From assembly GCF_047238105.1 (NCBI RefSeq), contig NZ_JBDFMD010000001.1, positions 5,084,001 to 5,148,000 of the forward strand: 64,000 nucleotides of DNA, written 5' to 3'. This DNA comes from Paenibacillus_D sp047238105. Lineage in GTDB: Bacteria; Bacillota; Bacilli; Paenibacillales; Paenibacillaceae. Under the pieces are notes generated by a model. That model was not told the origin of the DNA, ran no database searches, and worked only from the letters and a program-made list of their open reading frames with translations. Both the position numbers and the translations under genes were made by a program. Of the stretch, positions 34,635 to 43,599 are shown piece by piece; positions within the stretch are counted from its first letter, which is position 1, and the number at the start of each line of letters is the position of its first letter.

Positions 34635-37515
34635 TCTCAAGGCAGTCGTCGAACTCGTACTTGAACACGCGATGCTGTCCGGAGACATCGATCCGAACAT
34701 CGGCAACCAGGCGCAAGGCCGCGTGGTGAGCACCAACTCTAATCACGTGACGGGCAACTTGTATGCGGCGACCGACGGCAAGGCCGATACGCAGGTTACG
34801 CTGAACGCGACAAGCCAGGTCAGGGAACCTGAGCTGATCGTAGACCTGGTAGGCAAGTTCCAGATCTCCAAGATCCAGGTGCTGCTGGAAAACCAGGGCT
34901 TCGGGGGGTACGAGTTGTACCTGAGCAGCGACAGGGAGAGCTGGACCAAGGTTGGCGAGATCGCCGCATCCGAGATCTCCGAGGAGGGAGATACGTTCTC
35001 CGTTGCAGATCTGGAAGGCAGATATGTCAAGCTGCAAGCGGTCGGAACCGCAGGAGCGAGCCGGGCGATCTCGATCCAAGAGTTCCGAGCTTACGGCGAG
35101 CGTATCTTGCCTTCACTGGATCAGTTAAGCTCGCTGGTCGACTTCGCAGCGACGATTCCTGAGGAGGCGAGCGATCCGGACGCGGTGTCGGCGCTGAGAG
35201 CGGCCTTGCAGAATGCAGAGCAGGCGATCGCCATCGAGGCGGCAGTGGATCAAGTGAACAGCGTCTACTGGAATCTGTATGAGTCGATTCTGAGAATGAA
35301 TCTGCTCGGCCGGAAGAATGTAGCGATCGGCAAGCCGGTGACTGCGCACAACGGCACCAGCGGCAACCCTGGCCGACTGGTCGATAACAATATCGGTTCG
35401 CACTGGGATTCGGGAAGGCTCAGCCAGACCGGACAACCGTACCAGCCGACGATCACACCAGGATGGGCCATCGTCGATCTGGGCGAGACGTACCAACTGG
35501 ATGAGCTCCAAGTTATCTTCGGCACCAATAATCAAGGACACTGGCATCATTATGAGCTTCATACGAGTCTCGACGGCACGAGCTGGACAAAAGTAGGCGA
35601 GAAGACGACCCAGACGACGCCAAATGAAGCGGAAGATACGCATGCATTGGAGCATGTCAAAGCCAGGTATGTCAGACTGGCAACCACCAATATCCGGGAA
35701 GTGAATAATCAGCGAGCCCCTTATCAGGTGGCCGAGTTGCGTGTCATGGGCACCAAGCTGGATGCGGTGACGGAAGTGGCCGATGCAGCCGATGTGTACG
35801 TGCCTTATGGTTCCACTGCCGAACAGGCAGCGGCTTACTTGCCGCCGACCGTCGGCGTAACGCTGGAGAGCGGCCTGACGGTAACATCAGCCGTCTTGTG
35901 GACGATATCCGCGGACTATGACGGCACGACGCCGGGCGAATACACAGCAACCGGTACCCTGTCTTCTCAGGTATACAATCCGGATGAGCTGACGGCCAGT
36001 GCGAAGATCATCGTCGGTCCTCGGGGAGAGAACGACCCGCCGGTGTGGCCGGAAGCCAGCCAACTGCAAGCGTCGAACATCGGACGGGGCGGGTTGACGC
36101 TGACTTGGACAGCGGCAGAGGATGCAGATCGCGTGACGGGTTACAGCATCTATGATGAGAGCGGACTGGTAGGCACGGTAGCAGGGGATGTCACGACCTA
36201 CACGGTTACAGGTCTTACCGCAGGTACCACCTATACCTTCACCGTCCAGGCCGTCAACGCCTTTGGCTTGTGGACGACGGATGGTCCTGCAGTGACGGTG
36301 ACGACGGAGCGGGCGCCGAGCAATCCGCAGTATCCGATCTACCCGGTCTATCCAGAGCCTCCGGTAACGCCGCCGGGCACAGATCCGGAAGAGGAGCCTG
36401 GCGTATCGCATGAGATTGTCGTGAAGGCGCCTGAGGCAGGTGCCGATGGCATCGCCAAAGCGCGTATCACTAGGGATGCTTACGACAAAGCGGCAGCCGA
36501 AGGCGCACAAGTCACTATCACAGTGGAAGAGGCGCCGCAAGCTGCAGGCTATGAAGTTATCCTGCCGCCGACCGCTCTGGCGGGTGGCAGCAGCGGGCAG
36601 GGCGTGACCATCCGGACTGTGCTGGGCACGATCTCGGCAGCCTCCGATCTATTGCCGCCAGCGGCGGTCACGGGGGTGGAAGAAGTGTCCTTGTCGATCG
36701 CCAAGGCAGACCGGGGAACGGGAGTCGACCTGGCAGTGAAAGTGGATGGTAAGGAGCAGGCTTGGCGCAGCGGAGCGTCGCTGGATGTGTTCCTGCCGTA
36801 TACGCCGACAGCGGCTGCTCTGGCCGATTCGGACTATATCCTCGTATGGCATACGGAGGCTGACGGTACCGTCCGCGTGGTGGCATCCGGCAAGTATGAT
36901 GCCGAGCGCGGAGGCGTAGTCTTCATGGCCGAGCGATCAGGGCGTTATACCGTTGACTATGTTCATAAGACTTTCGGTGATCTGCAGGGCTATGACTGGG
37001 CCAGATCGGCCATCGAGAGCATGGCATCCCGCGGCATCATCAATGGAACCTCCGCCGAGACGTACCGCCCTGGCGCGGAGATCAAGCGGGCGGATTTCAT
37101 CGCACTGCTGGTGCGCACGCTGAATCTGAAGTCTCAGACGCAAGCGAACTTTGATGACGTGCGAGCTGATGCGTACTATGCGGAGGAAGTAGCGGTTGCC
37201 AAGGCGCTCGGCATCACGCAAGGCACCGGTGACAATCAGTTCAAGCCGGAGCAGTCAATCTCCAGACAAGAGATGATGGTCCTCCTGGATCGCGCGCTGG
37301 CGCTGCTTGGTCAGCCGCTGGAAGAGGGTTCGCTCAGTGATCTGGAGCCATTCCAGGATTATGAAGCAATCGCCGGATACGCGCGTCAGAGCGTGGCCAA
37401 TCTGGTGAAGAGCGGACTCATCCAGGGCAAAGGCGACGGCATCGACCCGTCGGGCCAGGCTACCCGGGCCGAGATCGCGGTGCTGGTCGAACGTTTGTAT
37501 CGTTTCGTGTATTAG
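34580..37515 (+). CDS. C-terminal portion of the GH89 surface enzyme: CBM32, Ig-like, FN3 and SLH domains
   Basis: This frame resumes the GH89 protein with EWVMGKQDYTREAKDSADDL, the last helix of the catalytic region. It then encodes two F5/8-type-C (CBM32-like) domains, an Ig-like domain ending near TASAKIIV, a fibronectin type III domain (PPVWPEASQLQ to VTVTTE), a Pro-rich spacer, a beta domain and three SLH motifs (from TFGDLQGYDWARSAIESM to the end). SLH domains bind pyruvylated secondary cell-wall polymer and hold the enzyme at the surface. No ribosome site precedes this part, so alone it would not be made. With the frame restored the product is about 2101 residues. Confidence 0.85.
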
Positions 37516-37540
37516 AAGTTTTAATAAGTATTTGAATGGC

Positions 37541-37570
37541 AAGAGGCTGCCCTTGGGGCGGCCTCTTGCT
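37541..37570 (+). terminator. Intrinsic terminator after the GH89 gene
   Basis: GCAAGAGGCTGCCC pairs with GGGCGGCCTCTTGC (one G-U pair) around a 3-nt loop, 26 bp after the stop codon, followed by TCGTTTCT. Confidence 0.7.
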
Positions 37571-37586
37571 CGTTTCTCTCGATTTG

Positions 37587-37663
37587 CGGACAGAGGATCC
37601 GTTATCAGTCGGAAAACGGAGACTAACGAGCACAAAACCAGCAAATAACGGATCGTGTGTCCG
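37587..37663. repeat. Dispersed 77-bp palindromic element, copy 2
   Basis: It has the same length and ends as 20530-20606: CGGACAGAGGATCCGTTAT on the left, ATAACGGATCGTGTGTCCG on the right. Internal differences are single substitutions. It lies directly after the terminator of the GH89 gene. Confidence 0.85.
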
Positions 37664-37783
37664 CTGGGCCTGCTCTGGGCAGGGTTTTGTTGCCAATAGC
37701 GATCTGAATGCTCGCTTAAAACACAAGTGATCTTCTCCTCGTCTAATAGAGTAACAAGGGATAAGGAAGGGGCACTATCCGTT

Positions 37784-38650
37784 ATGAAGAATAAAGCGGC
37801 TTCACTCCTGCTGGCAACTGTGATGTGCGCATCGTTATTCGGCACCTCTTTTGTCAGTCCGGGCGGCCATATCGGGGTCATCATAGACGACGAAGCGCTC
37901 CAGTTATCGGTTGCGCCCGTCATCAAGCCTAATCCGAGTCACGATCGCATCTTCGTGAAGGGCAGTACGATGGATTTCCCTGATCAACTCCCTTTACCGT
38001 TTGAAGCGATGGAGCTGGAGCAGGTCGAAGCGCTGCAAGCCATTCCGTCCACTTGGCAAAAGAAGAGCAGCCTCCGCTTGGGTCAGGTAGAGCAAACGGA
38101 GCTGGTCCTGGATTTATATGAGTTTTCAGAAGGGGTAGTCACTGATATTCACGGGATATTCTCGTATAGAGATCAGCTCTATGTCATGAAATTTCTGAAC
38201 GCAGGAAGGGATAGCGAAGTCCGGACGCAACACCTCAGCTCACCTATTGATGCAGAAGAGACTGGTCTCGGGCTCGTATCCGTCATCGGCACGGAGTATG
38301 TAACCCAATGGCTCTTATTCGATACTTCCGATCAGCAGTGGCGAGTGATGCGCTTGCTTGGTGAAGTGGTCGGCCGCGCTGACGATGATCTGATGGCGCA
38401 GTTTCCGGGAACCGGGATGAACCCTCCGGCAGCATCCATTGTTCGCATACACCGGGACGGGGTTGAAACGGCGAATCTGAGTGAGGTCTTCCGTTCTTTT
38501 GCGGACAGTCACGATATACCTTTCGGGCAAGTTGTTACCCGGTTTCAAGCAGCTGATGGGCAGGCTGACATCAAAGCAGTCCTATATAAGGACGGACAAG
38601 AAGAGGTCGGATCATATCGACTCGATGGAAGTACGCTGAGATCACGATAG
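37784..38650 (+). CDS. Secreted protein of unknown function
   Basis: The 288-residue product starts with a signal peptide (MKNKAASLLLATVMCASLFG) and has no recognised domain. The mature part is mixed alpha/beta with segments such as IFVKGSTMDFPDQLPLP and a few acidic loops. ATG at 37784 was chosen because AAGGAAGGGG precedes it and it creates a normal signal peptide; the frame opens 19 codons earlier. It has its own space between a terminator and a 16-bp hairpin, so it is probably monocistronic. Confidence 0.7.
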   Translation: MKNKAASLLLATVMCASLFGTSFVSPGGHIGVIIDDEALQLSVAPVIKPNPSHDRIFVKGSTMDFPDQLPLPFEAMELEQVEALQAIPSTWQKKSSLRLGQVEQTELVLDLYEFSEGVVTDIHGIFSYRDQLYVMKFLNAGRDSEVRTQHLSSPIDAEETGLGLVSVIGTEYVTQWLLFDTSDQQWRVMRLLGEVVGRADDDLMAQFPGTGMNPPAASIVRIHRDGVETANLSEVFRSFADSHDIPFGQVVTRFQAADGQADIKAVLYKDGQEEVGSYRLDGSTLRSR

Positions 38651-38694
38651 CGGATTATATGTCTGGAAGAGATACGGCGTGTCCCTGAACATAC

Positions 38695-38734
38695 GAGAAC
38701 GATCAGTAAAAAAATATCTTTACTGATCGTTCTC
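38695..38734. promoter_or_regulatory. 16-bp perfect inverted repeat with TetR-type operator core
   Basis: GAGAACGATCAGTAAA and TTTACTGATCGTTCTC are perfect inverse copies around 8 nt. The core (GAACGATC) recurs at 38786 and, with one change, at 39488. It could end transcription of the secreted-protein gene and also bind the TetR protein encoded downstream. Confidence 0.5.
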
Positions 38735-38785
38735 ATTATGGTAGTGTAACATTCATAAGCAGGGAACATTTTTTTGATTTAATTA

Positions 38786-38797
38786 GAACGATCGTTC
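38786..38797. promoter_or_regulatory. TetR operator candidate GAACGATCGTTC
   Basis: This perfect 12-bp palindrome lies about 100 bp before the TetR start. A near copy, GAATGATCGTTC, lies at 39488-39499 in front of the SDR gene. Paired sites at a repressor gene and its neighbour suggest autoregulation and control of the SDR gene. Confidence 0.55.
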
Positions 38798-38884
38798 CCG
38801 ATAAAAAAAGGGGGTCACCTATGACGTCTACCATTCTTTACTGATCATTCCCGATCTGGTATGATGTGCTCGGAGGGATCACAA

Positions 38885-39463
38885 ATGGCCAGAAGCAAAG
38901 AATTCGATGAACATGTCGTCCTGGATAAAGCAATGAAGCTGTTCTGGAAGCAAGGCTACGCCCAAACCTCGATGAACGATCTCGTGGAGCACATGGGTAT
39001 CCATAGAAGAAGCTTGTATGATACGTTCACGGATAAACATACCTTGTACTTGAAGGCTCTAGACCGATTCGGTGAGCGAATCACCGGCCGCTGGGCTTCC
39101 GGCATCCAAGGAGCCGGCACGGCAGAAGAGGCGCTGCGATTCATTTTTGACTTCGTTATAAAGGGCGAGGATGATTCGCCTCCGGGCTGTTTTTTTGTTA
39201 ATTCCGCTGTTGAGCTTGCTCATACAGATAAGGAAGTCGACGCCAAAGCTGTTGACGAATGTGCACAAACGGAACGGATCCTGCAGGAAGTCGTGACACG
39301 CGGCCAGCTAAACGGGGAATTCGCTGAATCAGGGGATGCAAAAGCTTTAGCAGAGTATCTGTATATTGTCATTACGGGCTTGCGCGTCATGGTGCGAACC
39401 TCGACGCCGGAGACAAAACTGTTTCGAATTGCAGAGCAATCGATACAGATGCTAAAGAGATAA
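38885..39463 (+). CDS. TetR family repressor
   Basis: The 192-residue protein has the TetR helix-turn-helix (TSMNDLVEHMGIHRRSLYDTF, about residues 25-45) and a helical C-terminal ligand domain containing GCFFVNSAVELA, typical of the TetR subgroup that controls reductases and efflux genes. ATG at 38885 was chosen because GGAGGG lies 8 bp upstream; an earlier in-frame ATG at 38861 lacks one. It precedes an SDR gene in the same direction, and the shared GAACGATCGTTC-type sites support control of both. Confidence 0.88.
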   Translation: MARSKEFDEHVVLDKAMKLFWKQGYAQTSMNDLVEHMGIHRRSLYDTFTDKHTLYLKALDRFGERITGRWASGIQGAGTAEEALRFIFDFVIKGEDDSPPGCFFVNSAVELAHTDKEVDAKAVDECAQTERILQEVVTRGQLNGEFAESGDAKALAEYLYIVITGLRVMVRTSTPETKLFRIAEQSIQMLKR

Positions 39464-39487
39464 GCATAATTTTTTTTGCACATATTA

Positions 39488-39499
39488 GAATGATCGTTC
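39488..39499. promoter_or_regulatory. TetR operator candidate before the SDR gene
   Basis: GAATGATCGTTC differs at one position from the palindrome at 38786. It lies 22 bp before the SDR start codon and just upstream of its ribosome site, a position suited to repression. Confidence 0.5.
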
Positions 39500-39521
39500 C
39501 CAAATAAGAGGAGGAGTACAT

Positions 39522-40232
39522 ATGACGAAGACTATCGCATTGATTACTGGCGCCAATAAAGGCATCGGTTATGAAATCGCCAAGCAATTAGGAGAGCAAG
39601 GGATCACGGTATTAACTGCAGCACGGACCCAATCCGTGGCAGATGATACGGCGGCAAAGCTCGCGGAGAAAGGCATTGAAGCGATTGGGGTGCAGTTGGA
39701 GGTAACTAACGCCGATCATATCAAGGCGCTGGCGCAATATATCGAGGATACCTTTGGGCGATTGGATATTCTGGTTAACAATGCCGGCGTTCATCTGGAG
39801 AAAGGGGGCTACGAAGGTGACGTGCTGCGAGATTCGTTTGAGGTGAATACCTTCGGCCCCTTCTATATTACGGAGGCGCTGATGCCGCTCTTGCTGAAGA
39901 GTGAAGCGGGCCGCATCGTCAGCCAGAGCAGCGGTTTAGGGTCCATCACGCTTGTTCAAACGAATGAATTCGTGCAGGGGATCGCTACGCCAGCGTATTG
40001 CGCTTCCAAGGCTGCGCTAAATATGCTCACAGTCTATTGGTCGGGACGTACTAAAGGAACGAATATCCTTGTCAACGCCGTACATCCTGGCATGGTAAGG
40101 ACGGATATGGGCGGCGAACAATCAGAGCTCTCTGTAGAAGACGGAGCCAAGACCGCAGTAAGGATGGCGACATTGCCAGCGGACGGACCTACTGGCGGAT
40201 TTTTTTACATGAACGACGAACTGCCGTGGTAA
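39522..40232 (+). CDS. Short-chain dehydrogenase/reductase (SDR)
   Basis: This 236-residue NAD(P)-dependent enzyme has the classical SDR motifs: ITGANKGIG for dinucleotide binding, NNAGVH, the catalytic Ser region SQSSGLGS and YCASK with Tyr159 and Lys163. The end FFYMNDELPW is usual for a carbonyl-reductase-like group found in many bacteria. AGGAGGAG precedes the ATG. It is likely controlled by the TetR repressor upstream and may detoxify reactive carbonyls; the true substrate is unknown. Confidence 0.9.
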   Translation: MTKTIALITGANKGIGYEIAKQLGEQGITVLTAARTQSVADDTAAKLAEKGIEAIGVQLEVTNADHIKALAQYIEDTFGRLDILVNNAGVHLEKGGYEGDVLRDSFEVNTFGPFYITEALMPLLLKSEAGRIVSQSSGLGSITLVQTNEFVQGIATPAYCASKAALNMLTVYWSGRTKGTNILVNAVHPGMVRTDMGGEQSELSVEDGAKTAVRMATLPADGPTGGFFYMNDELPW

Positions 40233-40273
40233 CCAGATTGATTAGTGGGTTAAGGTGCAGCAGAGGAAAAGGA

Positions 40274-40879
40274 TTACTCTTCCCAATTGTGCTTGCTGCC
40301 GACGAGCCCGTAAAAGAACAGCTTCGTGAGGTCCCTCGTCATCTTCTGTAGATGCGGGAAGGCCTCTTCTTTTTGCATATAATCCTTGAACATTTGAATG
40401 AACACGAGCGCCGATTCGTTCGACAAGCTCGGATCGACATACCCTTCCTGCTTGCCCTCCTCGATTAAAGCCATCAACGATGGCATGATTTTTTCCTGCA
40501 TCAACTTTTCCAAGTAAGGAAAATCGGTTGCGTATTTTTTCATGAAATGGGTAAACGTGTCCGGGTGTACACCGTTGGCGTTATCAATCTTGGTAAACAT
40601 GATACCTTTGATTTTATCGATGAAAGGCATGTCGCTGACCAGCATTTCTTCATACACCGACCAGATCTGATCGAGAAAATAAACGAGCATTTCTTCAACT
40701 AGATTATGCTTGCTGCCGAAGTAGTTATAGATGGTCACCTGCGACACGTTGGCTTGGCTGGCGATCTCTGCGATGGACACTTTCTGGATGCCGTAGGTCA
40801 AAAACAAATCGACGGCACTATGCAAAATGTCCTTTTTTTTCTGTTCTCTGCGTTTTTGGTATCCGTCCATTCCATCCAC
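40274..40879 (-). CDS. TetR family regulator of the divergent ABC exporter
   Basis: The 201-residue protein has an N-terminal TetR helix-turn-helix (SIAEIASQANVSQVTIYNYFGSKHNLV) and a helical C-terminal domain. It is transcribed away from the ABC exporter at 41017, the standard layout for a repressor of a drug or peptide exporter. The palindrome at 40958-40979 between the two genes overlaps the exporter promoter. Confidence 0.88.
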   Translation of the reverse strand: MDGMDGYQKRREQKKKDILHSAVDLFLTYGIQKVSIAEIASQANVSQVTIYNYFGSKHNLVEEMLVYFLDQIWSVYEEMLVSDMPFIDKIKGIMFTKIDNANGVHPDTFTHFMKKYATDFPYLEKLMQEKIMPSLMALIEEGKQEGYVDPSLSNESALVFIQMFKDYMQKEEAFPHLQKMTRDLTKLFFYGLVGSKHNWEE

Positions 40880-40939
40880 CTCTCCGTTCCATTCTATCTC
40901 AGGTTTTGAAATATAACAACATTCTCAGTTCAAAATGTA

Positions 40940-40968
40940 TTGAAAAGAGAGCCTTCATCATATATTAT
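40940..40968 (+). promoter_or_regulatory. Promoter of the ABC exporter
   Basis: TTGAAA and TATTAT are separated by 17 bp, about 50 bp before the ATPase start. Confidence 0.55.
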
Positions 40969-40979
40969 GAAATATATGA
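40958..40979. promoter_or_regulatory. Palindromic operator over the exporter promoter
   Basis: TCATATAT and ATATATGA are perfect inverse arms with a 6-bp centre and cover the -10 box. The divergent TetR protein is the natural candidate to bind here. Confidence 0.5.
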
Positions 40980-41016
40980 ATGATATCATTTCAAAACGTT
41001 AATGGGAGGCATGGAC

Positions 41017-41916
41017 ATGTCTTTGCTGCGAGTCAGGAGCCTGACCAAAAAGTTTGGGGCATTTACGGCGCTGGACGGGGTGAATCTGGAAGTGGGCAGC
41101 GGCGAAATATTTGGCTTCATCGGTCCCAACGGCGCGGGAAAATCGACGACGATCCGCGTGCTGCTGGGCATCTTGAAAGCGACATCCGGCGAGGCGCAAT
41201 TGTTTGGCAAGGATGCGTGGAAGGATGCAGTCGAGATCCACAAGCGTCTCGCCTACGTGCCTGGCGACGTCAATCTATGGCCGAATCTGACCGGCGGCGA
41301 GGTCATTGATTTGTTTGTCAAACTGCGGGGGAGGAGCAATGCGAGCAAACGCGAAGAGCTTATTCAACGCTTCGATCTGGATCCGACGAAGAAGTGCCGG
41401 ACGTATTCCAAAGGAAACCGGCAGAAAGTCGCGCTGATCGCGGCATTTTCCTCCGATGCGGATTTGTATATTTTGGATGAACCGACTTCCGGACTGGACC
41501 CTTTGATGGAGAATGTATTTCAGTCGTGTGTGATGGAGGTCAAGAAGCAAGGGAAAAGCGTACTGCTCTCCAGCCATATTCTGTCCGAGGTGGAGCGTTT
41601 GTGCGACAAAGTAGGGATCATCCGGCAGGGCAAAATCATCGAAAGCGGGACACTGCGGGAATTGCGTCATCTTACCCGTACCCATGTCAAAGTGGAAACG
41701 AAGCAGCCGGTTCCTTCGCTCGAACAAGTCAAGGGTATCTACGAGCTCGAAGGGCATGGCGCAGAGCTGTCATTCCAATTGGATACGGAAGAGATGGACA
41801 ATGTCATCCGCCAGATCAGCGAGTATGGCATTGTGAAGCTGGAGTGCGCTCCGCCCAAGCTGGAGGATTTGTTCATCCGTCATTATGAAGGGGCCGGGGG
41901 AGGCGTACCGCAATGA
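41017..41916 (+). CDS. ABC exporter ATP-binding protein
   Basis: The 299-residue ATPase powers the permease encoded next. It shows Walker A GPNGAGKST, the signature region YSKGNRQKVAL, Walker B YILDEPTSGLDP and a switch His in LLSSHILSEV. The C-terminal extension is typical of DrrA/CcmA-type exporters. ATG at 41017 was chosen because GGGAGG lies 7 bp before it; two earlier ATGs (41002, 41011) overlap that site. Its stop overlaps the permease start by 4 bp, so the two are translationally coupled. Confidence 0.93.
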   Translation: MSLLRVRSLTKKFGAFTALDGVNLEVGSGEIFGFIGPNGAGKSTTIRVLLGILKATSGEAQLFGKDAWKDAVEIHKRLAYVPGDVNLWPNLTGGEVIDLFVKLRGRSNASKREELIQRFDLDPTKKCRTYSKGNRQKVALIAAFSSDADLYILDEPTSGLDPLMENVFQSCVMEVKKQGKSVLLSSHILSEVERLCDKVGIIRQGKIIESGTLRELRHLTRTHVKVETKQPVPSLEQVKGIYELEGHGAELSFQLDTEEMDNVIRQISEYGIVKLECAPPKLEDLFIRHYEGAGGGVPQ

Positions 41917-43517
41917 GCCATCCGTTATGGTCAAGAACAGGCCGATTGGCCGGTTTTATCCTGAGGCTTGACCGTTTGCGTGCGCCTTTATGGATTGCTG
42001 GCATCGCATTTTTTACATGGATCGTACCTCCCGCCTTGTCCGAGCTCTACGGTTCGCAGCAGGATCGGGAGATGATGGCCATAACGATGGCCAATCCTGC
42101 GATGACGGCTATGCTCGGCCCGGGGGAACTGGACAACTATTCGGTCGGGGCCATGACCGCGCACCAGATGCTGCTTTTGACAGCGCTGATTGTCGGACTT
42201 ATGGCTATTCTGATAGTGGCAAGGCATACGAGAGGCGATGAGGAAGATGGGCGGCTGGAGCTGATCCGCTCGCTCCCGGTTGGCCGTCTTTCCTGGCTGA
42301 ACGCAACGCTTGTTGTACAGGTAGCTGTGTTTGCGCTGCTTGCGTTGGTGACAGGGCTGGGATTGGCGATGCTTGGCATCGACAGCATGGATCTCGAGGG
42401 CTCGCTGTTGTATGGCACTGTCCTTGGCATGACCGGCCTCGTATTTGCCGGAGTGGCCGCGTTGTTCGCCCAGCTGTCAGACAGTGCGCGCGGGACGATC
42501 GGTTACTCGATCGCGGTCCTTATCATGACGTATCTGATGCGGGCTGTAGGTGATGTGAGCCATGCAACGTTATCCTGGCTGTCCCCGCTCGGATGGGTGA
42601 CGAAAACAAGCGTCTACTCGGACAACAATTGGGGGCCGGTTGTTCTGATGGCCGCGTTGGCTCTTCTGCTGTTTGTCGTGGCGAACGGGTTGAATGCGAT
42701 TCGGGACCTTGACAAAGGGTTTATGCCGACAAGGCCGGGCAAATCCCGCGCCTCGCGCTGGCTGCAAAGCCCGCTTGGCCTTGTGCTTCGCCTCCAGCGG
42801 ACAGGACTGATCGCCTGGGCTATCGGCATGTACGTCCTGGGCGCCTCGTATGGTTCCATCTTGGGCGAGCTGGAAACCTTCCTTGCCAGTAATGAGATGT
42901 TGGGTCAGCTATTGGGCGAGGCTGACGGGGTGACGTTAACGGAACAATTCATAGCGATGCTGATGATCGTCATGGCGATATCAGCGACGATTGCGCCCTT
43001 GTTGGCTGTGCACCGGCTTCGCGCAGAGGAGAAGAAGGGCCGCCTTGAGCCGCTGCTTGGCACTCCGGTTTCCCGTGCCCGGCTGCTGGGAAGCTACATG
43101 GTTACTGCGATGCTAAGCGGATTTTTGATGATGTCGTTTGCCGCGCTTGGCCTGTGGACTGCCGGCAGCGCTGTGCTGGATAACGGGTTGAGCTTCGGTA
43201 TGCTTTACGGTGCGGCTGCAGCGTATTTTCCGGCTATGCTGGTGATGCTCGGGATCTCGGTTCTGCTCGTGAGCTGTTTCCCGAGGCTGATCGGACTGAA
43301 CTGGCTGTACCTGATCTATTCGTTTATTGTGCTGTATATGGGCGGACTGCTGCAGGTGCCGGATTGGAGCTTGCGGATCACGCCTTACGGTTTTGTGCCG
43401 CAAGCTCCCGTGGAGGACTTGACGTTCCTGCCGCTGATCGGCCTTGGCGTCATCGCGGTGACGTTGATTGCGGCGGGCTTCATTGGCTTCAGAAGGCGGG
43501 ATCTGGACGGGGCGTAA
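41913..43517 (+). CDS. ABC exporter permease (tetronasin-exporter-like)
   Basis: The 534-residue membrane protein has around twelve hydrophobic helices in two similar halves, as in the tetronasin-type ABC-2 exporter permeases. The repeated segments DGRLELIRSLPVGR and KGRLEPLLGTPVSR mark the same cytoplasmic loop in each half. It starts within the last codons of the ATPase gene. The likely cargo is a toxic hydrophobic compound; this is inferred from the family and from the TetR neighbour. Confidence 0.9.
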   Translation: MSHPLWSRTGRLAGFILRLDRLRAPLWIAGIAFFTWIVPPALSELYGSQQDREMMAITMANPAMTAMLGPGELDNYSVGAMTAHQMLLLTALIVGLMAILIVARHTRGDEEDGRLELIRSLPVGRLSWLNATLVVQVAVFALLALVTGLGLAMLGIDSMDLEGSLLYGTVLGMTGLVFAGVAALFAQLSDSARGTIGYSIAVLIMTYLMRAVGDVSHATLSWLSPLGWVTKTSVYSDNNWGPVVLMAALALLLFVVANGLNAIRDLDKGFMPTRPGKSRASRWLQSPLGLVLRLQRTGLIAWAIGMYVLGASYGSILGELETFLASNEMLGQLLGEADGVTLTEQFIAMLMIVMAISATIAPLLAVHRLRAEEKKGRLEPLLGTPVSRARLLGSYMVTAMLSGFLMMSFAALGLWTAGSAVLDNGLSFGMLYGAAAAYFPAMLVMLGISVLLVSCFPRLIGLNWLYLIYSFIVLYMGGLLQVPDWSLRITPYGFVPQAPVEDLTFLPLIGLGVIAVTLIAAGFIGFRRRDLDGA

Positions 43518-43531
43518 ATACGAGTGTGAAA

Positions 43532-43579
43532 AAACAAGCGATCCCAGCCGCCGGTGCTACCGGGGCGGGTTCGCTTGTT
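43532..43579. terminator. Bidirectional terminator between exporter and beta-helix gene
   Basis: AAACAAGCGATCCC pairs with GGGTTCGCTTGTTT (one mismatch), with a GC-rich centre. On the minus strand the stem runs into TTTTTT, which suits the convergent minus-strand gene; it can also serve the exporter operon. Confidence 0.7.
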
Positions 43580-43599
43580 TGTGTCCACTAACGTTACTT

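Noticed and set aside
38819..38845. Seven-codon frame after GGGGGTCACCT (possible leader peptide)
   Set aside because: It is too short to support, and there is no associated attenuator.
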